From Actinomycetota bacterium (GTDB taxonomy: Bacteria; Actinomycetota; Rubrobacteria; Rubrobacterales; Rubrobacteraceae): DNA of 17,760 bases. Below, piece by piece: positions 1 through 7,925 of the stretch. The stretch lies in assembly GCA_020200675.1 (NCBI GenBank), contig JAIVIG010000036.1, forward strand, positions 1 to 17,760, in the 5' to 3' direction. How positions within the stretch are numbered: the first letter of the stretch is position 1; the number at the start of each line of letters is the position of its first letter. The translations under genes and the position numbers were made by a program. Below the pieces are notes generated by a model. It had not been told where the DNA came from and did not search any database. It was given only the letters and a program-made list of their open reading frames with translations.

Positions 1-63
1 CTGCCCGGTCTTCGCGTTTTCTCTCAGACGGGCATCCCCGGTGAAGCTTCCGCCAGCGCGTCG

Positions 64-525
64 CTAGCTTCCGGTTCCGGAACGCAGGGAGCCGTAGATG
101 TCGCCCGCGATCCTACGCGCCTCGGAGCCGGTCTGCGGGCTGAGGAAGAGGAAGGCCGCACCGGCGAGCAGCAGGAGCAGCAGGAACTTCCCGGAACGGC
201 CGCCGCCGCGGACCCTGCGGCCCTGTATACGTCGGGTCCCTTCCTGAACCGCTTCGACAGCCGATTCGACCTCCTTGCGGAGCTTGGGGTCGTCCCAGAG
301 CTTCGTGACGATCTCCGTCGGCTCTTCGTCGGAGACCTCGTCCAGTATCTTGCGGGCCGACTCGAGGAGCGTGCGGATGTTATCCCTCAGGTCGTCGTCG
401 TAGAGCAGCCTCTCGGCGACGGGCCGCGCCCCACTAAACGCGGCGGCCAGCGAAAGACCGGAGACGAGCGACCTGTTCCGGGCCTCTTTTTTCAGCTTCT
501 CCGCCCGGGACTTTCTTCCGAACAA
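64..525 (-). CDS. Small single-pass membrane protein, unknown function
   Basis: Not recognised as a named family. The 153-residue product has a basic N-terminus (residues 1-18, rich in Lys and Arg), a helical charged middle (about 38-108) that could form a coiled coil, an Arg/Gly-rich linker (about 101-112), and one hydrophobic segment at 113-129 (Leu-rich, ending in FLFLSP). A short tail of about 24 residues follows. This suggests a tail-anchored or single-pass protein. The start is a TTG at 525-523, supported by a GGGAGGT Shine-Dalgarno about 5 nt upstream. It lies 62 nt downstream of the ileS stop on the same strand, so co-transcription is possible. The function is unknown; I am confident only that it is a real gene, from codon usage, RBS and the clear membrane segment. 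Confidence 0.72.
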   Translation of the reverse strand: MFGRKSRAEKLKKEARNRSLVSGLSLAAAFSGARPVAERLLYDDDLRDNIRTLLESARKILDEVSDEEPTEIVTKLWDDPKLRKEVESAVEAVQEGTRRIQGRRVRGGGRSGKFLLLLLLAGAAFLFLSPQTGSEARRIAGDIYGSLRSGTGS

Positions 526-587
526 TCTGGACCTCCCTCTTTCCGACAGCTTCCTAGGCCCACACTATACCCGTTTTCGGCGCTCCT

Positions 588-3500
588 TTACCCCGAACCG
601 ACCTTGCCGAGCCGCTCCAGGGCCACCCACAGCTCCTCCCCGTCGACGGACAAGCCGCCGGAGACCGCTGCGCCGTCCCCCGATTCGCCGTCGAGCGTGA
701 GCTCCCGGGCGAGCACCTCGGACTTGAAGTAATCGCCCCAGGAGCCTTTGAGGAGGTTGACGATCCTGGGGCTCCCGCCGAGCGTGACGGAGATGGTCTC
801 CTCGATCTCGAACCCCCTCTCGCGCCTGAGGTTCTGTACCCTGTGGACGAGCTCCCGCACCAGGCCCTCGTCGATCAACTCCTCGTCCAGCTCCGTGCTG
901 AGGGCTACCGCGAGCTCCCCCTCGCGCACGAGCGCGTATCCGGGCCTCTCCCTGGGCTCGACGAGCAGCTCCTCGGGGCTTAGCACGACCTCCCGCCCAT
1001 CTACGTTTACCGGGATCTCCTCTCCCGCCGCGGCCCGCGCCCCGACCTCGGCCGGCGCCTCCGCGAGCGCCCGGCGCAGCTCCGGCACCAGCTTCCCGTA
1101 CTTCGGCCCCACGACGCTAAGGTTCGGTTTCAGGTCGTATGCCAGAACATCCTCTGCCTCCCCGAAACGCAGCTCCTTGACGTTCAGCTCGTCGAGCACT
1201 ATGTCTCTGAGGCTCTCGACGCCCTCCCGGAACTCCGGGGCTCCGTCCGCGGCCTCCGGTACCACGACGACCTCGCGCAGGGGCTGGCGGGTCTTTATCG
1301 CCGCCACGTTGCGCGCCGCGCGTCCTAAAGCCACGACCCGGCGTGCCGCCGCCATGTCCCTCGAGAGCTTCTCGTCCACCAGTGCCTCGTCCACCTCCGG
1401 CCAGTCGGCGAGGTGGACGCTCTCGGGCGCCGCGGCGTCCGCGTTCACGACGAGGTTCTGGTAGAGAGCCTCGGCTATGAACGGGGTGAAGGGGGCGCTG
1501 AGCTTGGCGATGGCGACGAGGCACTCGTAGAGGGTCGAGTGGGCGGCCTTCTTGTCCAGGTCGTCCTCGCCCTTCCAGAACCTCCTGCGGCTGCGCCTGA
1601 CGTACCAGTTGGAGAGCTCGTCGACGAACTCGCCCAAAGAGCGCCCGGCCGCCGTTACGTCGTAGGCGTCGAGCCGTTCGGTTACGGTCTTCGTGGTGAG
1701 CTGCAACTCGCTCAGGGCCCAGCGGTCCATGAGGCTCCGTTCGCCCGGTGTGACGTAGTCCTCCTTCGGGTCGAAGCCGTCTATCCTGGCGTAGGTGACG
1801 AAGAAGGAGTAGGTGTTCCAGAGGGTGAGGATGTGTTTGCGAACGGCGTCGTCTACCTGGTCTATGCTGAAGCGCCTGGGGTTGCCGGGGCTCGTGGCGG
1901 TGTAGAGCGCCCAGCGCAGGGCGTCGGCGCCCTGTTTGGAGAAGATCTCCCACGGGTCTATGACGTTCCCCCGGCTCTTGCTCATCTTCTTGCCCTCGGC
2001 GTCCAGAACGTGCCCGAGCACCATGCACGTCCTGTACGGGCTCCTGCCGAAGAGCATGGTCGAGGCGGCCAGCAGGGAGTAGAACCACCCCCGCGTCTGG
2101 TCGACACCCTCGGAGATGAAGTCCGCCGGGAAGTGGCGCTCGAAGTCTTCTTGCGTCTCGTCGAACGGGTAATGCCGCTGGGCGAACGGCATGCTCCCCG
2201 AGTCGAACCACGCGTCCAGGACCTCCGGGACGCGCGTCGCCTCCTCGCCGCACTCCTCACACCGGACCCCCAGTAGCGCTCGCGGGAGAGGGCCCAGTCG
2301 ACGTTGTTGCGCAGCCAGTCGCCGAAGCGGCCCCACTTTATGTGCTCGGGGACCCAGTTTATGTTCTCGTTCTCCCGCAAGAGGTCGTCGAGCACCGCTG
2401 TGGTCCTCGCGTACCAGGCCCTCTTGGCATAGTAGAGGAGCGGCGTCCCGCACCGCCAGCAGTGGGGATAGGGGTGCTCGTACTCCTCGGCGCGGAAGAG
2501 GAGGCCCTCCGCGTTAAGCTCCTCGACGAGCCCCGGGTCGGCCTCCTTGACGAAGACGCCAGCGAACGGTCCGACCCTCTCATCAAAGCTCCCGTCGGGC
2601 TTTACGGGGTGGAGGGTCGGCAGGCCGTAGCGGCGGCCGGTGCGGGCGTCGTCCTCGCCGTAGGCCGGGGCGGTGTGTACGAGGCCCGTCCCCTCGGTCG
2701 TGGTCACGTAGTCCCCGAGCACGACGGTGAAGAGGGTTTCGGAATCGTCGACGGGGACGTAGTCGAACGGGCGGCGGTACTTTTTGCCTTCGAGGTCGCG
2801 GCCCTTCGCGGTCTCAAGTATCTCGTGGTCGCCCTCGCCCAGGACCTTCTCTACGAGCTCGCGCGCCAGGATCAGGCGCTCGCCCTCTACTTCCACGGTT
2901 GCGTACTCGACGTCGGGATTCGCCGCGACGGCGGTGTTGGAGATGAGGGTCCAGGGGGTCGTGGTCCAGATGAGGAGGCTGGTGTTCTCGTCGTCGACCA
3001 GCGGCAGCTTGACGTAGATGCTCGGGTCGGTGACGGTCTCGTAGCCCATGGCGACCTCGGCGGAGGAGAGGGAGGTCTGGTCACGGGGACAGTGGGCGGT
3101 AACTTTGTAGCCCTCGTAGAGTAAATCTCTCTCGTACAGGTTCTTGAGGGCCCACCAGACGCTCTCGATGTAGGAGTTATCGAGGGTCCAGTAAGCGTTG
3201 TCCATGTCCACCCAGAAGCCGAGGCGGGCGCTCATCTCGCGCCAGTCCTCGACGTAGCGGAATACGGACTCGCGGCACAGGCGGTTGAACTCTTCGACGC
3301 CGTACTCTTCGACGTCGTTCTTGCCGGAGAGGCCGAGCTCCTTCTCGACCTGGAGCTCGACGGGGAGGCCGTGGCAGTCCCAGCCGCCCTTGCGCTCGAC
3401 CCGATACCCACGCATGGTTTTGTAGCGTGGGATCAGGTCTTTAAACGCCCTCGCCAACGCGTGGTGGAACCCCGGGCGACCGTTGGCCGTCGGCGGACCC

Positions 3501-3637
3501 TCGTAGAAGACGAAAGGGTTGTCCTCCGGACGCCGCTCGACCGACTTCTCGAACGCCCCGATCCCGTCCCACAGCTCTAGTATCTCCCCCTCGACTTTGG
3601 GGAAATCGACCTGGGATCTCACCTGCTCGAACGCCAT
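588..3637 (-). pseudogene. ileS: Isoleucyl-tRNA synthetase (type 2), disrupted by internal deletion and frame change
   Basis: Charges tRNA-Ile with isoleucine in the cytoplasm. The N-terminal part (start ATG 3637, AGGAGG 7 nt upstream) carries the class I signature variant GRPGFHHA (residues 53-60), the WDCHGLPVE block and the CP1 editing domain (WTTTPWTL, then GTGLVHTAPAYG). The C-terminal part, in another frame from about 2262 to 588, holds RVPEVLDAWFDSG, the KMSKS loop (GKKMSKSRGN) and the anticodon-binding domain. The WDCHGLPVE style resembles type-2 (eukaryote-like) IleRS. At 2262-2271 the reading passes from RYWG directly to a VRCEECGEEATRVPEV block in another frame. Family members have a TPLPxW strand, a first Cys pair and a HRPxVDE stretch in between, so roughly 45-50 residues are missing and the frame changes. 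As written, no full-length enzyme can be made. Either an assembly deletion or a dead copy beside a second ileS would explain it. Confidence 0.9.
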
Positions 3638-3655
3638 ATATGAGCCTCCTCACGC

Positions 3656-3711
3656 AAAAACTCCCGTCCCCGGCGGAGGGAGCGAACCACACTCCACCGT
3701 AGGGACGGGAG
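3656..3711 (-). terminator. T-box intrinsic terminator upstream of ileS
   Basis: Perfect 10-bp arms CTCCCGTCCC (3711-3702) and GGGACGGGAG (3670-3661) are followed by TTTTT (3660-3656). The 5' arm lies just downstream of the T-box sequence, so antiterminator pairing would compete with it. The ileS Shine-Dalgarno follows at 3650-3645. Confidence 0.9.
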
Positions 3712-3960
3712 CCCGTCAAGACCCTCGCGGTACCACCCCACTTGCCCAGGATATAGCATCCATCTCCGGGCCGCTCTTCTCGCGCTGTAACGGGCGGACC
3801 CGGCCGGTCTTACTAACGCCTGGGCCTTCCGCGCCCTTCGCTTTCGGTCGGCGGCTCGGGGAGGATCTTCAGGCCGTTCTCCGCGCCGGGCTTCACACCA
3901 CTCCCCGGCTCGCTCTCGCGGATGAACGCGCGGCCTTACTCGTTCCCGTCGTAGCCTGTA
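3656..3960 (-). promoter_or_regulatory. T-box riboswitch leader of ileS (transcription attenuation type)
   Basis: Senses uncharged tRNA-Ile and lets transcription continue into ileS. Reading the minus strand, Stem I begins near 3959 with an AGTA S-turn motif (3940-3937) and an AGCGAGCC distal element, followed by GGTGTGAAGCCC. A GAAGATC block near 3870-3864 offers ATC (3866-3864) as the isoleucine specifier codon. The T-box sequence GGGGTGGTACCGCG lies at 3739-3726; its TGGT bulge matches a tRNA ending in ACCA, as expected for an A discriminator. An intrinsic terminator follows. This is the classical attenuator class rather than the ultrashort translational type known from ileS in many actinobacteria. 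The specifier assignment is tentative because I did not fold the RNA. Confidence 0.9.
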
Positions 3961-3966
3961 ACACGT

Positions 3967-3995
3967 TTTGTAACTCCCGAGGACGAGCATGTCAA
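3967..3995 (-). promoter_or_regulatory. Promoter of ileS T-box leader
   Basis: On the minus strand TTGACA (3995-3990) is followed by a 17-bp spacer and TACAAA (3972-3967). The predicted start falls a few bases upstream of Stem I. The -35 is a perfect match to the housekeeping sigma consensus; the -10 matches less well. Confidence 0.7.
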
Positions 3996-4188
3996 GGCGC
4001 GGCAAGCCCGGGTATCGTAGAATCCGTGGCGTTCTTGTGCCGTTTAGACCGCCGTGCCGCGGCAAGGGGGGAGTATTCGTAGAGTTGTCTGTCGAGCACC
4101 TTCCACGATCTTCCGGGACCGGCAGAGCTGCGTGACTTCCACAGAACCGGTCAGGACTCCGAACCCGGCCGTCGACTGCCGGAGGAAT

Positions 4189-4239
4189 ATGGACGTTCGA
4201 GAGCTACACCAATCAACTCCTGGCACAGGGTGGAGGTGA
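4189..4239 (+). CDS. Possible 16-codon upstream ORF before the DUF202 gene
   Basis: ATG at 4189 is preceded by GGAGGA (4181-4186), with tight spacing of about 3 nt. It encodes MDVRELHQSTPGTGWR and stops at a TGA (4237-4239) that overlaps the AGGTGA Shine-Dalgarno of the next gene. The overlap could give translational coupling. The frame is also open upstream, so this may be chance, and no known leader-peptide signature is present. The rest of 3996-4246 holds no gene that I can see. Confidence 0.25.
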   Translation: MDVRELHQSTPGTGWR

Positions 4240-4246
4240 ACGCGCG

Positions 4247-4609
4247 ATGAGCTCCGAAGAGGGGTCCGGAGGAGGTACCGGGGGGACAGAAGCGCGAGAG
4301 CACCTGGCCAACGAGCGGACGTTACTCGCCTGGATCAGAACCGGCGTGAGCCTCATCTCTTTCGGGCTCGTGGTCGAGAGGATCGGGGCACAGGTAGGTC
4401 CGGCTGGAGCTTCTGGCATCTTCGGGGTCGCCCTGGCCGTCCTCGGTTGTCTCACGCTTGTTATGGGGACGATCCAGTTTCTCCGCAGCCGGCGCGGTAT
4501 CTCTACGGGCGACTTTGCTCCTGCTGCGGCGGCCTACCTGGTGGTCGTGGCCGGGAGCCTGGCCCTCGCGGGGACGTTTATAGTCTACGTTTTGCTCAAC
4601 GGCTCCTGA
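4247..4609 (+). CDS. DUF202 (YidH-like) membrane protein
   Basis: A 120-residue inner-membrane protein of the DUF202 family. The diagnostic N-terminal block EHLANERTLLAWIRTG is present at about residues 17-32, and the family's aromatic and charged positions around it are intact. Three hydrophobic segments follow: about 27-47 (LLAWIRTG into SLISFGLVV), 57-80 (GIFGVALAVLGCLTLVMGT) and 93-118. The ATG start has GGAGGTGA about 8 nt upstream. It is alone on the plus strand and converges with the cation exchanger gene downstream. The molecular role of DUF202 proteins is not established, so no function is assigned; the family assignment is confident because of the ANERTLLAWIRTG signature. Confidence 0.92.
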   Translation: MSSEEGSGGGTGGTEAREHLANERTLLAWIRTGVSLISFGLVVERIGAQVGPAGASGIFGVALAVLGCLTLVMGTIQFLRSRRGISTGDFAPAAAAYLVVVAGSLALAGTFIVYVLLNGS

Positions 4610-4691
4610 GATAACGTGGGCCTCATCGTTCTATGTTCGGGGCCCGTACTACCCGGAAGACGATAAGAGATCGGCATCGTGTCCCACGGCT

Positions 4692-5762
4692 CTACCCGTA
4701 GGCCACGGCGATCAGGCCTGCTACCCCGAGTGCGTAGAGGACGAGCACCGCAAGCGAGTCTATGCCCATACGCAAGAACCGGCGGTCGGGTCGGAGGATG
4801 AGCCCCCAAACGTAGACGGCGGTTAGCAAGATCCCGAGCCCCGTCAGGTAGATGTCGGTGCTCTGGGCTTGCGGCAACACGGCCTGTCCGGAGAGCACGC
4901 TCGCCAGCAGGAACAACACGGGTAGGAAAGCGTTGCCGCCGAAGATGTCGCTCACCGCTAGCTTGTAGTCTCCCAGCCTGACGGACGTGAGACCGGTCGA
5001 GATCTCTGGGAGAGCGGTCGCGGCTGCGAGGAAGGTCGAGCCGAACAAAACCCCGCTTATGCCCGCCTTGCTCGCTATGACGTCTCCGCTCCGCTCGAGC
5101 ACCACGCCGGCCGCGAGCGTGACGACGGACGAAACGCCGAAAACGGCGGCCGCCCGCGTCGTGCTCACCCCTTTGCTGCTCGCTTCCCGCTCTTTGTGTG
5201 CCTTCGAGTGTCCTCGGGGAGCTTCCTGGCCCTCTGGGGCATCGCCCTTCTCCTGCCAGGGCAGGTCGTTGCGGGCCCTGTTCAAGATCAACAGGCCGAC
5301 CACCCACAGCACCGCGATCAGGAGTCCTCCTGGCACCACGCGCTCAAAGATTAGCGAAGGGGGCATCTGGGTGCCCATGATGGCGACGGTGAGCACGGCG
5401 ATCACCAGCACGCCCTCGAGTACCAGAACGAGCGAGGCCGCCTGATACGTTAGCGAACGCCCTCCCCGCACGCCGAAGGCGTCGAGGACCACGAGTACGA
5501 CGGTCTGGATAGCGATACCACCGAGGATATTGCCGGTCGCGACGCCGAGGTCGTCACTCAGGGCGGCACTCGAGGTAATAGCGATCTCGGGGAGGTTCGT
5601 GGCTATCGCCAGGAGGATTAACCCACCGAGCGCCTCGCCGAGCCCGAGGCGCGACGAGAGCACGTCAGTGGTGTTGGAGAGCTTCACTCCCGCGACCCAC
5701 ACCGCGGTTGCCGCGCCGACGAAGACGAGTATCAGGACCGGCAGGGATAAAGAGCCGAACAC
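4692..5762 (-). CDS. CaCA-family sodium/calcium (cation/H+) exchanger
   Basis: An integral membrane antiporter of the Ca2+:cation antiporter superfamily, moving a divalent cation against Na+ or H+. Its 356 residues form two homologous halves. The first alpha repeat contains ATNLPEIAITSSAAL with a downstream GNILGGIA; the second contains AATALPEISTGLTSVRLG with SDIFGGNAF. The acidic residues of the two LPE motifs are the expected ion ligands. A hydrophilic linker of about 40 residues (DLPWQEKGDAPEG through EREASSKG) separates the halves, as is usual. The start is GTG 5762, with AAAGGAG 6 nt upstream. The gene is single on the minus strand behind a structured leader that ends in a terminator (5803-5830). 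Ion specificity cannot be read from sequence. The gene appears intact. Confidence 0.9.
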   Translation of the reverse strand: MFGSLSLPVLILVFVGAATAVWVAGVKLSNTTDVLSSRLGLGEALGGLILLAIATNLPEIAITSSAALSDDLGVATGNILGGIAIQTVVLVVLDAFGVRGGRSLTYQAASLVLVLEGVLVIAVLTVAIMGTQMPPSLIFERVVPGGLLIAVLWVVGLLILNRARNDLPWQEKGDAPEGQEAPRGHSKAHKEREASSKGVSTTRAAAVFGVSSVVTLAAGVVLERSGDVIASKAGISGVLFGSTFLAAATALPEISTGLTSVRLGDYKLAVSDIFGGNAFLPVLFLLASVLSGQAVLPQAQSTDIYLTGLGILLTAVYVWGLILRPDRRFLRMGIDSLAVLVLYALGVAGLIAVAYG

Positions 5763-5802
5763 GTCAACTCCTTTCGCTACATGTCGCGAGTAGACGTATT
5801 GT

Positions 5803-5830
5803 AAAAGGGCCGGAGCTTTGTAGTTCCGGC
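5803..5830 (-). terminator. Intrinsic terminator in the leader of the cation exchanger gene
   Basis: On the minus strand, arms GCCGGA (5830-5825) and TCCGGC (5814-5809) enclose a 10-nt loop and are followed by CC and TTTT (5806-5803). It lies about 40 nt upstream of the exchanger start codon and downstream of the T-box-like segment, so it is placed as an attenuator. Confidence 0.65.
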
Positions 5831-5840
5831 ACTCACGGCC

Positions 5841-6007
5841 GCTACGAGACGCAGGTCCGACCGTTGGCTAACCTCTTTCGGGACAATCGAAGAACTTCGT
5901 GAACGCCAGCGCTTCTAGTATCTCGTCTTCGAAGGGAGAGAGGCTCGCTGTTGCGGATGAGTATGTGGTCTTACTCGTTCTCGTCGTAGCCTGTGTAACA
6001 CTTTGTA
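5841..6007 (-). promoter_or_regulatory. T-box-like leader segment upstream of the cation exchanger
   Basis: On the minus strand, 5994-5942 aligns without gaps to ileS leader 3959-3907 at a constant offset of 2035 bases, with about 44 of 53 positions identical. The AGTA S-turn and AGCGAGCC elements are kept. The same offset also aligns the -10 box TACAAA (6007-6002). The -35 (6030-6025) does not match, and the apical GGTGTGAAGC, an evident specifier and a canonical TGGN T-box bulge are absent. GCTACGA (5990-5984) can pair with TCGTAGC (5847-5841), closing a long stem just before the terminator. It could be a decayed T-box or a repurposed one. Confidence 0.55.
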
Positions 6008-6079
6008 GACCAAAAGGCGGGTGTGCTAGGACACATGGCAAAACGCGGGCGCGGACGATGATCCAGGCCCGCCACCACA

Positions 6080-6125
6080 ACCGTAATAATCGTGTAAGAA
6101 TCAGTTAATAACTAGTTCGTATACT
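6080..6125 (+). promoter_or_regulatory. Promoter of the molybdoenzyme gene with three 11-bp-phased activator repeats
   Basis: Direct repeats in exact 11-bp register: ACCGTAATAAT (6080-6090), CGTGTAAGAAT (6091-6101) and CAGTTAATAAC (6102-6112). A 7-bp gap and the -10 TATACT (6120-6125) follow. No -35-like hexamer exists at the right distance, which fits activator dependence. OmpR/PhoB-family regulators bind direct repeats of 11-bp period; the assignment to such a regulator is inference. Confidence 0.55.
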
Positions 6126-6129
6126 AGTT
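6110..6129. promoter_or_regulatory. Inverted repeat overlapping the molybdoenzyme -10 box
   Basis: Exact 7-bp arms AACTAGT (6110-6116) and ACTAGTT (6123-6129) flank a 6-bp spacer and overlap the -10 TATACT. The position would suit a repressor operator. The symmetry may be partly chance because the region is AT-rich relative to its surroundings. Confidence 0.35.
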
Positions 6130-6183
6130 TCGAAGCAGTCGAAGGGCTGAATCGTGGCTGAACTACACGTAGAGGGCGGGCAC

Positions 6184-7815
6184 ATGAACACCAAGCTTAG
6201 AAGTTTCGTCGCGGGCGCCGTGGGGATGGTGGTGGCTTTCGGCATCGTGGAACTGGTACACGGTCTCTACCAGCCCGTTCCGTCGGTGCTCCTGGCGGTC
6301 GCCCAGCGGGTCATAGAGTTTACGCCGGGCGAATTTGCGACGAGAGCCGTCGAAACTTTGGGCAAGGCGGATATACCGGTCCTGATCACGGTCACGACAC
6401 TCTTGACGCTGGCGCTCGCCGGTTTTCTGGCGTACCTCAGCCTCAGGTCCCGGCTTCTCGCTCTTGCGGGCGTGGTTGTCCTGGCAGTGGTCGCTCTCGC
6501 CGCCTCCTTTACCGAGCCGTCCGTCGTTCCCGTTCCTACGATACTCACCATCGTGGGAGCGCTCTACGCCGGTAGCGTAGTCGCCCGTTTCTTGTTGAGC
6601 GCTTCCGAGCTTCGAGCCTCGGAGTCTGTATCGCAACAAGAACCTACGGCGGAGGCTGAAGGCGAGCCTTCCACCGTGGGCGTGAGGTCCAAAGAGGCGC
6701 ATTCGACACGTGGGATCGCGGTACCTCGCCGGAACTTTCTCTTACTCAGCGGCGGCGCGGCGGTAGCGGGCCTGGCGGCCGGGGGCGCGGGGCGTTTGCT
6801 TGGTGGTGGAAGCGCGCAGCAGACTTCTACTGCCGCTCCCCTGGAGCTCCCGGGCTCTGCCGCTTCCGTGGCTGAGACTCTGCCGACCCCTCCCCCCGAG
6901 GCGTCCATAGACGTGCCCGGCATGCCGCCCGTTATCACGCCGGCCGAGGACTTCTATCTGATCGACACCGTCATTACCCCACCCCGGATAGACGCTGAGA
7001 GCTGGACGCTGAAGGTGATGGGCGAGGTGGACAACCCGATCGAGCTTAGCTACAACGACCTGATCTCGCTGCCGACTCGTGAGTCGGACGTCACGCTCTC
7101 CTGTATCTCGAACGAAGTCGGTGGCAGCTTGGTCTCGAACGGGCGCTGGACCGGGGTCTTGCTCTCGGACGTGCTGGCGGAGGCTGGCGTGAGCCGTGAC
7201 AAGATCTCGCAGGCCTCCGAGCAACTCGTAGGCCGGAGCGTCGACGGCTGGACGGCCGGCTTCCAGACGGACATTGCGCTCGACGGGCGCGAGGCCCTGG
7301 TCGCCTTCGGTCTGAACGGGAGCGAACTGCCCCTAGATCACGGATACCCGGTCCGCCTCGTCGTTCCCGGCCTCTACGGCTACGTCTCGGCCACCAAGTG
7401 GCTCACCGAGATAGAGCTCACGGACTGGGACTTCGACGCCTACTGGATCCAACGTTCCTGGGCGAAGGAAGGCCCGATCCAGACCCAGTCCCGCATCGAT
7501 ACCGTGGGAGACGACGACAACCTCTCCGCTGGCACCGTCCAGATCGGCGGCGTCGCCTGGGCTCCACACCGTGGCATCGACCGCGTCGAGGTCTCCACCG
7601 ACAACGGCGAGACCTGGAACGACGCCCAACTCGCCACCCAGCTCGCCCTAGACACCTGGCGCCTGTACGTCTACGACTGGGAGGCCGAGCCCGGCGAATA
7701 TACCCTCAAGGTCCGCGCTACCGACGGCGAAGGCGAGACCCAGACCGAAGAAGAAGCCGCCCCTCATCCCTCCGGCGCTACCGGCTACCACACCGTAAAG
7801 GCCACCGTCTCATGA
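6184..7815 (+). CDS. Membrane-anchored sulfite-oxidase-family molybdopterin oxidoreductase
   Basis: A periplasmic-side molybdenum enzyme of the sulfite oxidase/YedY superfamily, 543 residues from ATG 6184 (GAGGGCGGG just upstream; an in-frame GTG at 6154 is the alternative). Residues 1 to about 140 hold about four hydrophobic segments. A variable acidic linker and a Tat-like stretch with twin arginines at 182-183 (PRRNFLLLSGGAAVAG) come next. The molybdopterin domain runs from about 250 to 425, with the Mo-ligand Cys307 in TLSCISNEVGG, RWTGVLLSDVL and YGYVSATKWLTEIEL. A C-terminal Ig-like dimerisation domain (about 430-540, VSTDNGETWNDAQL) completes it. All family blocks are present. There is no adjacent heme or cytochrome partner gene. 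The substrate cannot be read from sequence; sulfite is one option. Confidence 0.88.
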   Translation: MNTKLRSFVAGAVGMVVAFGIVELVHGLYQPVPSVLLAVAQRVIEFTPGEFATRAVETLGKADIPVLITVTTLLTLALAGFLAYLSLRSRLLALAGVVVLAVVALAASFTEPSVVPVPTILTIVGALYAGSVVARFLLSASELRASESVSQQEPTAEAEGEPSTVGVRSKEAHSTRGIAVPRRNFLLLSGGAAVAGLAAGGAGRLLGGGSAQQTSTAAPLELPGSAASVAETLPTPPPEASIDVPGMPPVITPAEDFYLIDTVITPPRIDAESWTLKVMGEVDNPIELSYNDLISLPTRESDVTLSCISNEVGGSLVSNGRWTGVLLSDVLAEAGVSRDKISQASEQLVGRSVDGWTAGFQTDIALDGREALVAFGLNGSELPLDHGYPVRLVVPGLYGYVSATKWLTEIELTDWDFDAYWIQRSWAKEGPIQTQSRIDTVGDDDNLSAGTVQIGGVAWAPHRGIDRVEVSTDNGETWNDAQLATQLALDTWRLYVYDWEAEPGEYTLKVRATDGEGETQTEEEAAPHPSGATGYHTVKATVS

Positions 7816-7925
7816 GAGGACCCCGAAAAACTCCTCCCAAACCTTCGATCTCCTAACTCTCGACCGAAGGTTTAACTTTAAGCAAAATATCGTTGGTCCC
7901 GTATAATCGAGCCGGAAAACGGGTA

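Noticed and set aside
1..63. TGCCCG and CGGGCA inverted repeat at the left edge, as a terminator
   Set aside because: The arms are short, the loop is over 20 nt, and neither strand has a T-tract, so it is not supported as a feature.
1117..2253. 378-codon open frame within ileS on the same strand
   Set aside because: Out-of-frame reading of the conserved synthetase C-terminal part; Arg/Pro/Gly-rich with no domain.
3958..3974. Two GTAAC motifs as a further copy of the 11-bp array
   Set aside because: Their spacing is 12 bp, not 11, there are only two copies, and they lie within the ileS promoter and start region.
4610..4691. GGGCC and GGCCC hairpin between the DUF202 and exchanger genes, as a bidirectional terminator
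   Set aside because: Only 5 bp of stem with an 18-nt loop and no T-tract.
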